A DNA stretch of 64,000 nucleotides from Gammaproteobacteria bacterium (GTDB lineage Bacteria > Pseudomonadota > Gammaproteobacteria > DSM-16500). The translations under genes and the position numbers were made by a program. The stretch spans positions 28,032-92,031 of the forward strand of contig JAJNBC010000006.1 in the NCBI GenBank assembly GCA_021156085.1. The letters run 5' to 3'. Of this stretch, positions 27,710 to 37,300 are shown one piece after another; the stretch's first letter is position 1; each line of letters begins with the position of its first letter. The notes below the pieces were generated by a model that was not told where the DNA came from, did not search any database, and was given only the letters and a program-made list of their open reading frames with translations.

Positions 27710-29077
27710 TCATAGAGGTGGCATCATACCTGGGGGTAATTTACCTTGTAAGCCACGCATCATTTTTAATAAGCTACCTTGTTTAGTCAGCTTTTTCATC
27801 ATTTTTTGCATATGAGTGAATTGTTTTAATAAGCGATTGATTGCTTGGATGTCGGTGCCTGATCCCAATGCAATGCGGCGTTTGCGCGAGCCATTAATAA
27901 GAGTAGGTAAACGTCTTTCTTTAGGTGTCATGGAATTGATAATTGCTTCAATTTCAGCAAGCGATTTATCATTAATATTTTCAGTGGCTGCTTTGGGCAG
28001 CTTGCCAGCGGCAGGTAATTTTTTCATGATGCCCATGATGCCACCCATATTAGAAATTTGGCGAAGCTGATCACGAAAATCTTCTAAATCAAATAATTTT
28101 CCTTTTTTTATTTTTTTTGCAAATTTTTCTGCTTTTGCGCGATCGATATTACGCTCCGCATTTTCTACTAACGTGAGAATATCGCCCATCCCTAAAATAC
28201 GTGAAGCCACACGATCAGGATAAAAAGGCTCTAAGCCATCTATTTTTTCCCCTATTCCCATAAATTTAATGGGTTTGCCAGTAATGTGACGTATGGAAAG
28301 TGCCGCGCCTCCGCGTGCATCGCCATCTGTTTTAGTTAAGATGATACCCGTCAAAGGAAGGGCGGCATGAAAAGCATGCGCTGTATTGACGGCATCTTGC
28401 CCTGTCATGCTATCGACTACAAATAAAGTTTCAATCGGTTGAATGGAGTTATGCAATTGCTTAATTTCATTCATCATTTCATCATCAATATGTAAGCGTC
28501 CTGCCGTATCAACGATTACAACATCGATTAGCTTAGCTTTTGCCGCTTGAATGGCGGCTTGTGCAATAGCGACAGGCTCTTGGGTGCTGAGGCTAGGATA
28601 AAATTCTACATCGATATTTTTTGCTAGTGTTTCTAATTGTTGAATAGCGGCCGGTCTGTAAATATCCGTGCTAACAACTAATACTGTTTTTTTCTGATTT
28701 TGTTGTAACCAGCGTGCGAGCTTAGCTACGGTTGTGGTCTTGCCGGCGCCTTGTAATCCTGCCATTAAAATAACAGCAGGTGGCTGAGTGCTGAGGTCGA
28801 GGCTGTTACAGTGTTCACCCATCATGTTGATGAGTTCATTATGTACTAATTTAATGAGCGCTTGTCCGGGGCTAAGACTTTCCATGACGGCGGTGCCGAT
28901 GGCGTTCTTTTGGATATGTTCTATACAATGTTTGACTACAGGTAAAGCGACGTCAGCTTCAAGCAATGCCATGCGTATATCACGCAAGGTATCTTTGATA
29001 TTTTCTTCTGTGAGCCGCCCTCGACCACTTAAATTTTTTAAGACTTGAGTTAATCGTTCAGAAAGATTAGTAAACAT
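27710..29077 (-). CDS. ffh: Signal recognition particle protein
   Basis: 455 residues, full length. N domain, then the GTPase G domain with 'GLQGAGKTTTVAKLA' (about 105-119), 'DIYRPAAIQQL', 'DTAGR' and 'TKTDGDARGGAALS'. The Met-rich M domain ends in 'GLQGKLPPGMMPPL' and binds 4.5S RNA and signal sequences. It targets inner-membrane proteins to FtsY/SecYEG. It is divergent from the CorC-like gene, the typical gammaproteobacterial neighbour. Confidence 0.98.
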   Translation of the reverse strand: MFTNLSERLTQVLKNLSGRGRLTEENIKDTLRDIRMALLEADVALPVVKHCIEHIQKNAIGTAVMESLSPGQALIKLVHNELINMMGEHCNSLDLSTQPPAVILMAGLQGAGKTTTVAKLARWLQQNQKKTVLVVSTDIYRPAAIQQLETLAKNIDVEFYPSLSTQEPVAIAQAAIQAAKAKLIDVVIVDTAGRLHIDDEMMNEIKQLHNSIQPIETLFVVDSMTGQDAVNTAHAFHAALPLTGIILTKTDGDARGGAALSIRHITGKPIKFMGIGEKIDGLEPFYPDRVASRILGMGDILTLVENAERNIDRAKAEKFAKKIKKGKLFDLEDFRDQLRQISNMGGIMGIMKKLPAAGKLPKAATENINDKSLAEIEAIINSMTPKERRLPTLINGSRKRRIALGSGTDIQAINRLLKQFTHMQKMMKKLTKQGSLLKMMRGLQGKLPPGMMPPL

Positions 29078-29208
29078 AAAATACTCTCAATAGAGATAGT
29101 ACCAGAGATGGGTAGGGAGTATACATTAATTCTTATGACTTCACACCCATTGAAAATCATCTCAATTAAAGGAATACTGAGGATACCGTTGTTCTCTGAG
29201 GATGTGAT

Positions 29209-30495
29209 GTGTCTCCATCGCACTTAAGCCATTCAGTCGTGGGTTTTTACTGCATTGCTATCGTTATTTTAGTGATGTTATCAGCCTTTTTTTCTTGTGC
29301 AGAAACCGGGTTAATGGCGATCAATCGCTATCGCTTGCGTCATGCGGGTGCGTTGAAAAAGCATTGGGCCTTACTGATTTTGAAATTACTCAAGCGTCCT
29401 GATCGCTTGTTAGGAATGATTTTAATTGGTAATAATGTAGCAAATATTTTTGCTTCAGCTTTGGCGACTGTCGTTGCTATCCATTTTTTTGGCGAAGAAA
29501 GTGTAATGATTATTTCAGCCATCTTAGCGGTTATTATTTTGATTTTCTCCGAAGTGGCACCTAAAACTTTGGCTGCTTTATATCCAGAGCGTGTTTCAAG
29601 AGTGGTAGCTTGGCCGGTGCTTATTTTGCTGAATTTATTTTATCCTTTTGTTTGGTTGATTAATAGTATTTCAAATAGCCTACTGCGCTTGATGCGTATC
29701 AATATTTCAAAGCATTCTTTGGAACCTCTAAATAGAGAAGAGTTACGCAGTATTGTATATGAAGGCACGGGTAAAGTGCTGCCTTATCAAAGGATGTTGT
29801 TGGGCATTCTTGATTTAAATAGAGTCACAGTAGATGATGTAATGATTCCCAGGAATAAAATAGTAGGCATTGATTGGGAACATCCATGGGAGCAAATCTG
29901 TCAGAAAATTGCAAAGAGTCAGCATGATTGGCTGCCTATTTATAGAGAAAACATGAATCAAATTGTAGGTGTGCTGCACGTACGCGAAGCGATAGAGGGG
30001 CTTTTTTCACAAACGCTGAATCAAAAAACATTAATCAAATTGTTGCATGAACCTTATTTTGTGCCGCAAGGTGCATTACTCAATATCCAGTTGCAAAATT
30101 TTCAACGCCAGCATCAAAATATGGCCTTTGTGGTGGATGAGTACGGTGAAATAAAAGGACTGCTGACTTTAAAAGATATTTTGGAAGAGATTGTGGGGGA
30201 GTTTACCACGGAGGTGTCAGTCAATAAGAAAATGATTGTGCCTCAACCCGATGGGAGTTATTTGGTGGAAGGCGCAGTGACGATTCGTGAATTAAATCGT
30301 GTTACGCATTGCCAATTTCCTACTGATGGCCCAAGGACACTCAATGGATTGATTGTTGACTATCTTGAGACTATTCCACAAGCGGGAGTGGGTCTGCGTA
30401 TTGCAGGATATGCGATGGAAATTATAGAAGTCAAAAATAATTATGTAAAAATGGTACATTTCTTTCCAAGCACCGGGCACGAGTCAGTCAGCTAG
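29209..30495 (+). CDS. CNNM/CorC-family membrane protein (DUF21-CBS-CorC_HlyC), YfjD-like
   Basis: 428 residues. DUF21 membrane domain at 1-~180 ('LSAFFSCAETGLMAINRYRLRH'), a CBS pair at ~195-315 ('VTVDDVMIPRNKIVGID', 'MAFVVDEYGEIKGLLTLKDILEEIVGE') and a CorC_HlyC domain at ~330-420. Relatives act in magnesium or cobalt homeostasis. The GTG at 29209 has GAGGA 6 nt upstream; an ATG two bases before it is out of frame. The gene lies head-to-head with ffh, as yfjD does in many relatives. Confidence 0.9.
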   Translation: MSPSHLSHSVVGFYCIAIVILVMLSAFFSCAETGLMAINRYRLRHAGALKKHWALLILKLLKRPDRLLGMILIGNNVANIFASALATVVAIHFFGEESVMIISAILAVIILIFSEVAPKTLAALYPERVSRVVAWPVLILLNLFYPFVWLINSISNSLLRLMRINISKHSLEPLNREELRSIVYEGTGKVLPYQRMLLGILDLNRVTVDDVMIPRNKIVGIDWEHPWEQICQKIAKSQHDWLPIYRENMNQIVGVLHVREAIEGLFSQTLNQKTLIKLLHEPYFVPQGALLNIQLQNFQRQHQNMAFVVDEYGEIKGLLTLKDILEEIVGEFTTEVSVNKKMIVPQPDGSYLVEGAVTIRELNRVTHCQFPTDGPRTLNGLIVDYLETIPQAGVGLRIAGYAMEIIEVKNNYVKMVHFFPSTGHESVS

Positions 30496-30577
30496 GATTC
30501 CTTATCTTTTATTTTGCTAAAAATTAAAATTATCTCTTCCAACCAGCATAGGGCCCACTCCTCGCACTCATTGCAAA

Positions 30578-30949
30578 TTACTTTATAATCATAGCCGCTG
30601 CTATGCTTCTCCCTTCTGCAGTTAATACGTTATAAGTTCGGCAAGCGGCATGGGTGTTCATAATTTCTACCCCAATCCCATAGTTAATAAGGTCGCCATA
30701 TACTTTTAAGGGAGGAAAATAGAGGGCATGGCCAGTGCCAATCAATAAAATCGTAGGACGCAGTTCGATAACCGCAGCTAAATCTTCTCGGGTGAGTTCA
30801 TGGATGGTTTGAGGGGCCCAAGTATCAATTAATGTGTGAGGGGTAATAATGATACTGCGCAGAAAAATCTGGTCATTGACTTGAAGCTGGCCGGGTTGGT
30901 AGGCGTGAATTTGATAAAAGGCTGAATTTTCATCTAATGTCAATGACAT
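30578..30949 (-). CDS. Mth938-like (DUF498) domain protein
   Basis: 123 residues with the full pattern of this small alpha/beta family: 'INDQIFLRSIIITPH'-like strand (VNDQIFLRS), 'LRPTILLIGTGHALYFPP' (conserved 'll.GtG....f.p') and 'GIGVEIMNTHAACRTYNVLTAEGRSIAAAMII'. Members occur from bacteria to mitochondria (NDUFAF3-like) and have been linked to respiratory complex I assembly in eukaryotes; the bacterial role is unclear. It is divergent from the aminotransferase gene. Confidence 0.88.
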   Translation of the reverse strand: MSLTLDENSAFYQIHAYQPGQLQVNDQIFLRSIIITPHTLIDTWAPQTIHELTREDLAAVIELRPTILLIGTGHALYFPPLKVYGDLINYGIGVEIMNTHAACRTYNVLTAEGRSIAAAMIIK

Positions 30950-31029
30950 TGAATTTCCTTAAGACGATTTGATTGACAGTATGCGTTGTCCTGATTATCG
31001 TACCTAATAATAATATAAAAGAGTAGTCT

Positions 31030-32202
31030 ATGAGTGATTTCTCGCGTATTGCACGTTTGCCGCCTTATATTTTTAGCGTAATGGATCAGTTACAACAAGA
31101 AGTGGCAGCGACAGAGGTTGAGGTATTTGATTTTGGTTTAGGCAATCCAGATCAGCCTACGGCGCCTCACATTATAGAAGCATTAAACAAGGCTGCTTTG
31201 GATCCCGCCTGGCACCGTTATGCTCCTTCTCGGGGTATTCCTGCTTTAAGGAAGGCGATAAGTCAGTGGTATGGCCGCCGTTATGAGGTTGATTTAGATC
31301 CTGAGAGTGAAACAATTGTGACGATAGGATCTAAAGAAGGCCTGGCTCATTTAGCGCTTGCTATTACGGCTAGTGAAGATACGGTGTTAGTACCGAGCCC
31401 TTGTTATCCTGTGCATCACTTTGGTTTTGTTATTGCAGATGCCGCTGTGAAGCATGTGCCGTTATTACCAGATGTAGATTTTTTGGCCTCTCTGGAAGAG
31501 ACGATTCGTGCAATGTGGCCCAAGCCTAAATTGCTTGTTTTAAATTTTCCCAATAATCCCACCACCCAGTGTGTGGATCGGGATTTTTTTGTCAAGATAA
31601 TTGACTTAGCCAAAGAATACGGTATATGGGTGTTGCACGATTTAGCCTACGCAGATTTAGTATTTGATGGTTATGAAGCGCCTTCTATTTTACAAATACC
31701 GGGGGCAAAAGAAGTAGCAGTGGAATCCTACACATTATCTAAGACCTATAATATGGCAGGTTGGCGTGTGGGTTTTCTTTGTGGTAACTCTGTGTTAATT
31801 GCTGCCTTGGCGCGGATCAAATCCTATCTTGATTATGGTTCCTTTGCTGCTGTACAAGTCGCTGCTATTGCGGCTCTCGAAGGCCCGCAGGAGAGTGTAG
31901 CGGCTCTTTGTAAAATATATCAGCATCGGCGGGATATTATGTGTGCGGGATTACAAGCCGCAGGTTGGCCAGTCAATATTCCTAAAGCTAGCATGTTTTT
32001 ATGGTTGAAAATTCCTAAGCGGTATCAAGATCTAGGTTCGTTAGAGTTCGCCAAATTATTACTACGCGAGGCGCATGTGAGAGTATCGCCGGGTATCGGT
32101 TTTGGTGAGTATGGCAATCAATTTATTCGTATCAGCTTGGTGGAAAATGATCAGCGCATGGGTCGTGCTTTGGAAAATATTAAACGGTTTATGCGAAGTT
32201 AA
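31030..32202 (+). CDS. alaC: PLP-dependent aminotransferase, AlaC type
   Basis: 390 residues, class I fold. PLP-site residues: 'NFPNNPTT' (substrate Asn), 'HDLAYADLVFDG' (Asp and Tyr) and 'SYTLSKTYNMAGWRVGF' (Schiff-base Lys), with 'QFIRISLVEN' carrying the carboxylate Arg near the C-terminus. Start 'MSDFSRIARLPPYIFSVMDQL' closely resembles glutamate-pyruvate transaminases AlaC/YfdZ. It makes alanine from pyruvate and glutamate. Substrate choice is by similarity only. Confidence 0.88.
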   Translation: MSDFSRIARLPPYIFSVMDQLQQEVAATEVEVFDFGLGNPDQPTAPHIIEALNKAALDPAWHRYAPSRGIPALRKAISQWYGRRYEVDLDPESETIVTIGSKEGLAHLALAITASEDTVLVPSPCYPVHHFGFVIADAAVKHVPLLPDVDFLASLEETIRAMWPKPKLLVLNFPNNPTTQCVDRDFFVKIIDLAKEYGIWVLHDLAYADLVFDGYEAPSILQIPGAKEVAVESYTLSKTYNMAGWRVGFLCGNSVLIAALARIKSYLDYGSFAAVQVAAIAALEGPQESVAALCKIYQHRRDIMCAGLQAAGWPVNIPKASMFLWLKIPKRYQDLGSLEFAKLLLREAHVRVSPGIGFGEYGNQFIRISLVENDQRMGRALENIKRFMRS

Positions 32203-32208
32203 GATACT

Positions 32209-32274
32209 AGGATCTGTGGACAATTCGCTAGGCCGACTATTACGTCCGGCATAATAGAATTGCCAACAGATCCT
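32209..32274. repeat. Palindromic repeat of 66 bp
   Basis: AGGATCTGTGGACAATTC (32209-32226) and GAATTGCCAACAGATCCT (32257-32274) pair 16/18, and the centre carries a second GGCCGAC/GTCCGGC stem. A single half-site of the same sequence (AGGATCTGTTGACA) recurs at 32529-32542, so the small gene between is bracketed by inverted copies. It looks like a MITE-like element. It may also act as terminator for alaC. Confidence 0.6.
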
Positions 32275-32290
32275 AAGGTGAGAAGCTAAA

Positions 32291-32530
32291 ATGATGCAAC
32301 AAAAACCTATATTACCTCTTAAAAGCTTAGCAGCAGCCTTATTATTTAGTGTATTTTTAGGGCCTGTGGGATTGTTATACGCAACGACCGTAGGTGGCGT
32401 AGTTATGATTATTTTAGGGTGTATTGTTGTGAGCAGTTGGCTGCCTGTGCCGATTATATTGGTTTGGCTAGGGTCCTGTATATGGAGCGTGGTCGCGGTG
32501 AACCAGTATAATAAAAGGCGAACTAGCTAG
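32291..32530 (+). CDS. Small membrane protein, 79 aa
   Basis: Two or three hydrophobic spans: 'SLAAALLFSVFLGPVGLLYA', 'VGGVVMIILGCIVVSSW' and 'PIILVWLGSCIWSVVAVNQYNKRR'. The layout recalls small TM2-like proteins (FLGPVGLLY... then a final W-containing span) but I cannot assign a family firmly. The ATG at 32291 has GGTGAGAAG about 6 nt upstream. Flanked by the palindromic repeat at 32209-32274 on the left and a half-copy on the right at its stop codon. Function unknown. Confidence 0.6.
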   Translation: MMQQKPILPLKSLAAALLFSVFLGPVGLLYATTVGGVVMIILGCIVVSSWLPVPIILVWLGSCIWSVVAVNQYNKRRTS

Positions 32531-32542
32531 GATCTGTTGACA
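32529..32542. repeat. Half-copy of the AGGATCTGTTGAC repeat
   Basis: AGGATCTGTTGACA matches the arm of the palindrome at 32209-32274 (reverse complement of its right arm to 12 of 14 bases) and overlaps the stop of the 79-aa gene. Confidence 0.45.
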
Positions 32543-32551
32543 TGTATTAGG

Positions 32552-34315
32552 ATGGCAATGCAAAAAAAAATAATAAAACGCGCTATAGAAACGAAAGAAG
32601 CTGATTTTCTTCATCTTCATGAAGTGTTGCAACGTGTGTATTTGGCTCGCGGTGTCAAATTCAGTCGTGAGTTAGAACAAGGTTTGGAGCATTTATTACC
32701 TTATCAATCTTTATTAGGTATAGATAAAGCTGTTACGTGTTTATACGATGCATTGAGCCAACAAAAAAATATTTTAATTATAGGTGATTTTGACGTCGAT
32801 GGGGCTACGAGTACAGCCGTAGCCATTCGCGCATTACGCAGTTTTGGTGCTAAAAACGTTTCTTTTTTAGTGCCTAATCGTTTTTCTTTTGGTTATGGTT
32901 TAACACCCGAATTGGTTGAAGTGGCTGCCATAAAATTTACTCCAGCATTGATTGTGACGGTGGATAATGGCATTGCTAATCATGCCGGCGTGATCGCAGC
33001 CAAAGCAAGAGGAATGCAAGTACTTATTACAGACCATCACCTTGCGGCAGAAACATTGCCTCCGGCAGACGCGATTGTGAATCCTAATCAACCCCACGAT
33101 CCTTTTCCAAGCAAGCATATGGCGGGTGTGGGTGTTATTTTTTATGTCATGCTTGCTTTAAGACGTTATCTGATAGATCGTCAATGGTTTAGTGCACAGG
33201 GCCTACCGGAACCCAATATGGCGCGCTTATTGGATTTAGTCGCGCTCGGCACGGTAGCTGATGTGGTGGCCCTGGATCATAATAACCGTATTTTAGTGCA
33301 TCAAGGGTTGCAGCGCATTCGAGCGGGTTATTGTGTGCCAGCGATTAGTGCTTTATTAGAATTGGCAAATAGAAATCCTAAACGTGTTGTTGCTGCTGAT
33401 TTAGGTTTTGTGGTTGCGCCGCGTTTAAACGCCGCTGGTCGATTAGACGATATGTCGCTGGGTATTGAGAGTTTGCTTTGCGATGAATTGCCGCGGGTGA
33501 GAGAGATGGTCCAGGTATTGGATCAATTAAATGATGAGCGTCGCGTGATTGAAAATGATATGCAAGAGCAGGCGCTCTTTTTTTTAAAAAAAATCCAGCT
33601 CGACCAAAAAAAAATGCCGCGAGGTATTTGTTTATTTGATGCTGACTGGCATCAAGGGGTGATTGGTATCCTTGCTTCGCGTATTAAAGATCGCTTACAG
33701 CGGCCCGTGATTGCTTTTGCTATAGCCAATGAAACAGAATTAAAAGGCTCAGCGCGCTCTGTTTCGGGTGTGCATATTCGTGATGTATTAGCGCATATTG
33801 CAACCCATTATCCTGGTTTGATAGGGAAATTTGGTGGACATGCGATGGCCGCAGGTTTGACATTGCCGCGCGCCGTCTTTGCTGAGTTTGCAAATCTATT
33901 TGATCAGGTGGTAGCAGAAAAAATAGAAGAAGAACAGTTACAACACCTGTTGCTAAGTGACGGCGAATTGCAGGCACATGAATTAACGTTGGAAATGGCT
34001 GAGTTGTTACGGGATGCGGGGCCGTGGGGCCAAGCATTCCCAGAGCCTTTATTTGAAGGGGTGTTTCATTTAGTAGATCAGCGATTATTAGGGGGAAAGC
34101 ATTTAAAAATGATTGTGGAAAAAGAAGAAAAACTTTTTGAAGCAATTGCTTTTAACACAGACATTAATCAATGGCCTAATCATCGGTGTGAGCAGGTGAT
34201 GCTTGTGTACAGAATGGATGTGAATGAGTTTAGAAATAAATGTAAGATGCAATTGGTGGTGGAGCATTTAGAGGTAGCTATGTCTGAGAGTATCTCCTCA
34301 CAAAAACTTTTGTGA
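32552..34315 (+). CDS. recJ: Single-stranded-DNA-specific exonuclease RecJ
   Basis: 587 residues from the ATG at 32552; a TTG 5 codons upstream is in frame but lies inside a repeat. DHH-family motifs: 'IIGDFDVDGATSTA' near 76-89, 'VTVDNGIANHAG' near 138, 'ITDHHLAAE' (DHH) near 162, 'ALGTVADVVAL' near 233, and DHHA1 'GKFGGHAMAAGL' near 430. A C-terminal OB domain follows. The enzyme degrades 5'-tailed ssDNA with magnesium or manganese in RecF recombination and repair. It converges with the giant-protein gene after a 5-bp gap. Confidence 0.96.
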   Translation: MAMQKKIIKRAIETKEADFLHLHEVLQRVYLARGVKFSRELEQGLEHLLPYQSLLGIDKAVTCLYDALSQQKNILIIGDFDVDGATSTAVAIRALRSFGAKNVSFLVPNRFSFGYGLTPELVEVAAIKFTPALIVTVDNGIANHAGVIAAKARGMQVLITDHHLAAETLPPADAIVNPNQPHDPFPSKHMAGVGVIFYVMLALRRYLIDRQWFSAQGLPEPNMARLLDLVALGTVADVVALDHNNRILVHQGLQRIRAGYCVPAISALLELANRNPKRVVAADLGFVVAPRLNAAGRLDDMSLGIESLLCDELPRVREMVQVLDQLNDERRVIENDMQEQALFFLKKIQLDQKKMPRGICLFDADWHQGVIGILASRIKDRLQRPVIAFAIANETELKGSARSVSGVHIRDVLAHIATHYPGLIGKFGGHAMAAGLTLPRAVFAEFANLFDQVVAEKIEEEQLQHLLLSDGELQAHELTLEMAELLRDAGPWGQAFPEPLFEGVFHLVDQRLLGGKHLKMIVEKEEKLFEAIAFNTDINQWPNHRCEQVMLVYRMDVNEFRNKCKMQLVVEHLEVAMSESISSQKLL

Positions 34316-34320
34316 CAATC

Positions 34321-37300
34321 CTACCCCCCCAGTGAATTTCTCCTTGGCCCTGGTTTGTGAGTAACCTCCTGTTTCGGATCGTTACTGGCAGATGCTAGGT
34401 GGGTAGAAGGAGAACGATGAAAAAGACGCTGAAAGATAGAGCGATGTGGTGAAGTCGTTTGTTTTTCTTTAGTTGCAGCTGCAGCTCTATCCACTCCTTT
34501 TAAGTTTGTTTTTTCTTCTTTTGCCTCCCATATCACATCCAAAGACATTCTTCTGTCTTTTTGAGCCTGTGGCCCTTCTAATGTAACTTCTTTGCTTGCT
34601 TCTTGTTTGGCTTCCGCTTGTTGTACTGGTTGTTGAGCTTCGGGTTGTATGACTGCTTTGGGGGTTTTAGCCATCCATCCAAGGGTAGCGATATTGACGA
34701 TACGAGCTATTATAGGATTATTTTTATAATAATGTTCATCTGCGGCTGCTACCATTTCACTTCTTAAGTTGGCGTCAGTAATATAATCCGCTGGCGAGTG
34801 CCCGTGTTTTTTGCAAATGAATACGGCTTTTCCCACCTCCGCTCTTAATTCCTGATTTCTTTTGAGCGCATTGGCCATTTCATTAAAAAAGTCGGGATCA
34901 TCTTTATGAGCTTGGCATACACCTTTAAAAAACTCTGCACTTCGTTCGGCTTTTGTTCTTTCTGTTCTAATCGGAGAATTTTGCCATATTTTATAGGCTG
35001 CTGCTGCCCCTATACCTAAGGCTACCGCTAGGCCGGTGAGAATAGGGTGGTCCTTTGCAAAGCTAGCAACTAGGCCCGCACCCACTACGCTGCCTGTGAC
35101 AATGGCTCCCGTTATCATAGGCCCTATGACGGGTATCAATGCAATGCCTACGAGTGCAAGAGCTGTCACGACAATACTGCCTACAAAAGCAACTTTGGCT
35201 TTGGTTGGCATATGACGAAATGAAGTAGGTAAGGCTTCGTCCTTTCCTACAAAACTATCAGAAAAAATCTCCAATGCTGCCTGGGGATGAGGCTTCATTA
35301 CCCCCCATAAATACCCTCGATCCGCAGAATTTAATTTATCATTTTCCATGATTTTATTAATCATTTCGCGTCTTTTATGGGGATTATTTCCATGCTCCTC
35401 CATATAACGGCTTAAAAGCTCCCTTGCTGCAGTCAGATCTGCCTCATGTTTTTCATCTGCAGCAGATAAAGACATATTTGCAATAAAGAAAGGTAAATCA
35501 GCAAGGAGTGGGTTCGGTTTTGTGACTGCTTTTTCTTCTGCTGCTTCTTTGGGAGCTGTATTCAAAGAAACGTCAATGGCTGTTATGCAATCATGCAAAT
35601 CTTGAGGAGATAAAATTCCCTCAGCGGCTCCTCTGACTAAGCAACCTTGCAAATAAGAGGCGGTTTGAGCTTGCTCCCGATCAAGTTCGACAGCAGCACC
35701 AAGCACATGCATAATTTGGTCGAATGCGTCTCTTTTCTCGGAAAGAGATTGAACGAGATCAGCATCAGATAAAACCATTTTTAAAGTATGTTGTAGGTTG
35801 GCGCTCTTTAGGAAACGGCTAGGATCGTCATTGATTTCTTCTCTTACCAACCTGTTAATACCTACAGAATAGCTGGAATTCTCACCTTGATAACCATAAA
35901 GGCTGATTCGTACCAACTGTCTGCGATCTTCGGAAAAATTAGGGTTTTCGCTGATATCACGATGACTTAAAAAGCCTCCATCCAATTCATCAACAATAGA
36001 CCAGCTGCATTTTTTTATTAATTCCTTACCTTCCTTTTGACTCAATAGAATAAGGACTTTGTCATTATGACGCACGAAGGATAAGGCCAGAGCAGCTTCT
36101 TTTTGAGTGAACCCATTGACATCTTCTTGTTCAAAGCCTTGGGTGAGCGTTGCTGCCATTTCGTACAGCATATCATTTTTTTCTTTATCGGAGTGCTGTT
36201 CTAGGCCGGCAAACAACATATTTTTTGCGTCTTCCCATGTATCTAAGCTCTTTACGAAAGCTAATCTTGCTTCTTTACCTAATTGCTTCATTAAAGCTAT
36301 TCTGTGGTCAGGCGATAAATCTTTTAAGTGAGCTTTTACTTGATCAAGATGCTTAGCGAGATCGGCAGGGCTCATCTCTTTTACCATTTCGGGATGGGTT
36401 AAGGCTCCCCAAGACAACCACCATGGAGTGGGTTGGTTATTTAAGGCGTCTTGAAGTTGTTCTTTTGTCCATTTCTTAAAAATATTTAATGTATTTTCAT
36501 AAGCAGGCGAATCAAAAGAAAATAATGTATCGACTGCGTGGATAACTTCTGTATAAGCATTGTTATTCTTTAATAACCAATCTACCATGTTGGTATTTCT
36601 AAGCAAAGCGGCTGCTACAGATCCTGGTTTTTGAGAATAAGAAAAGGGTGCTTCTTCATTTAATAATTCTGGTTTTTTTATTGCTTCCTGTACTGCTTCT
36701 TGCATTTCATTTTCACTTCCCAAATAAAATTTTTGTACCTCCTTAAAAAATTTAAATGCTTCCTCAAAATGATTTCTGCTAACGATTTCATTAATGATAC
36801 TTTCAATATGTTCTGGAGAAGAAGAATTTAAATCAATTTGTTCGATACTCCTTTGAACATACATATCTGCATCCACTTCTTTTTCTACTTGTTGGCCGTC
36901 TTTATCTTTATATATGTATTTATCTTTATACTTAACAAGATCGCTACCTGCATACAGACTCTCTGCCAGTTCGGGATGATCTTTAATCATTTCAGCAATC
37001 AATTTTTCCAAAGCGCGAAGGTTATTCGTATTTTTAAAAGTTTCTGAAATAGAGAGAATAATAGATTTTAATTGAGCGATTTTCTCCGCATCCCGAGAAT
37101 CGTCTGTTTTAATTAAATCCGCGGCATTCATCGCAGCAGCATGCAATTCTTTTTGCATTTTCACTTCTAATATATTTTCTCTGACATCAGATAAATTTTC
37201 TGCTTTACATTGATCAGCCATATGTTTGGCTTGGAGTGCGAGAGCATTATAGTCTATTGCTAGTTTTCCAAAGAAAAGTTCGTCAACTTCGTCAAAGATT

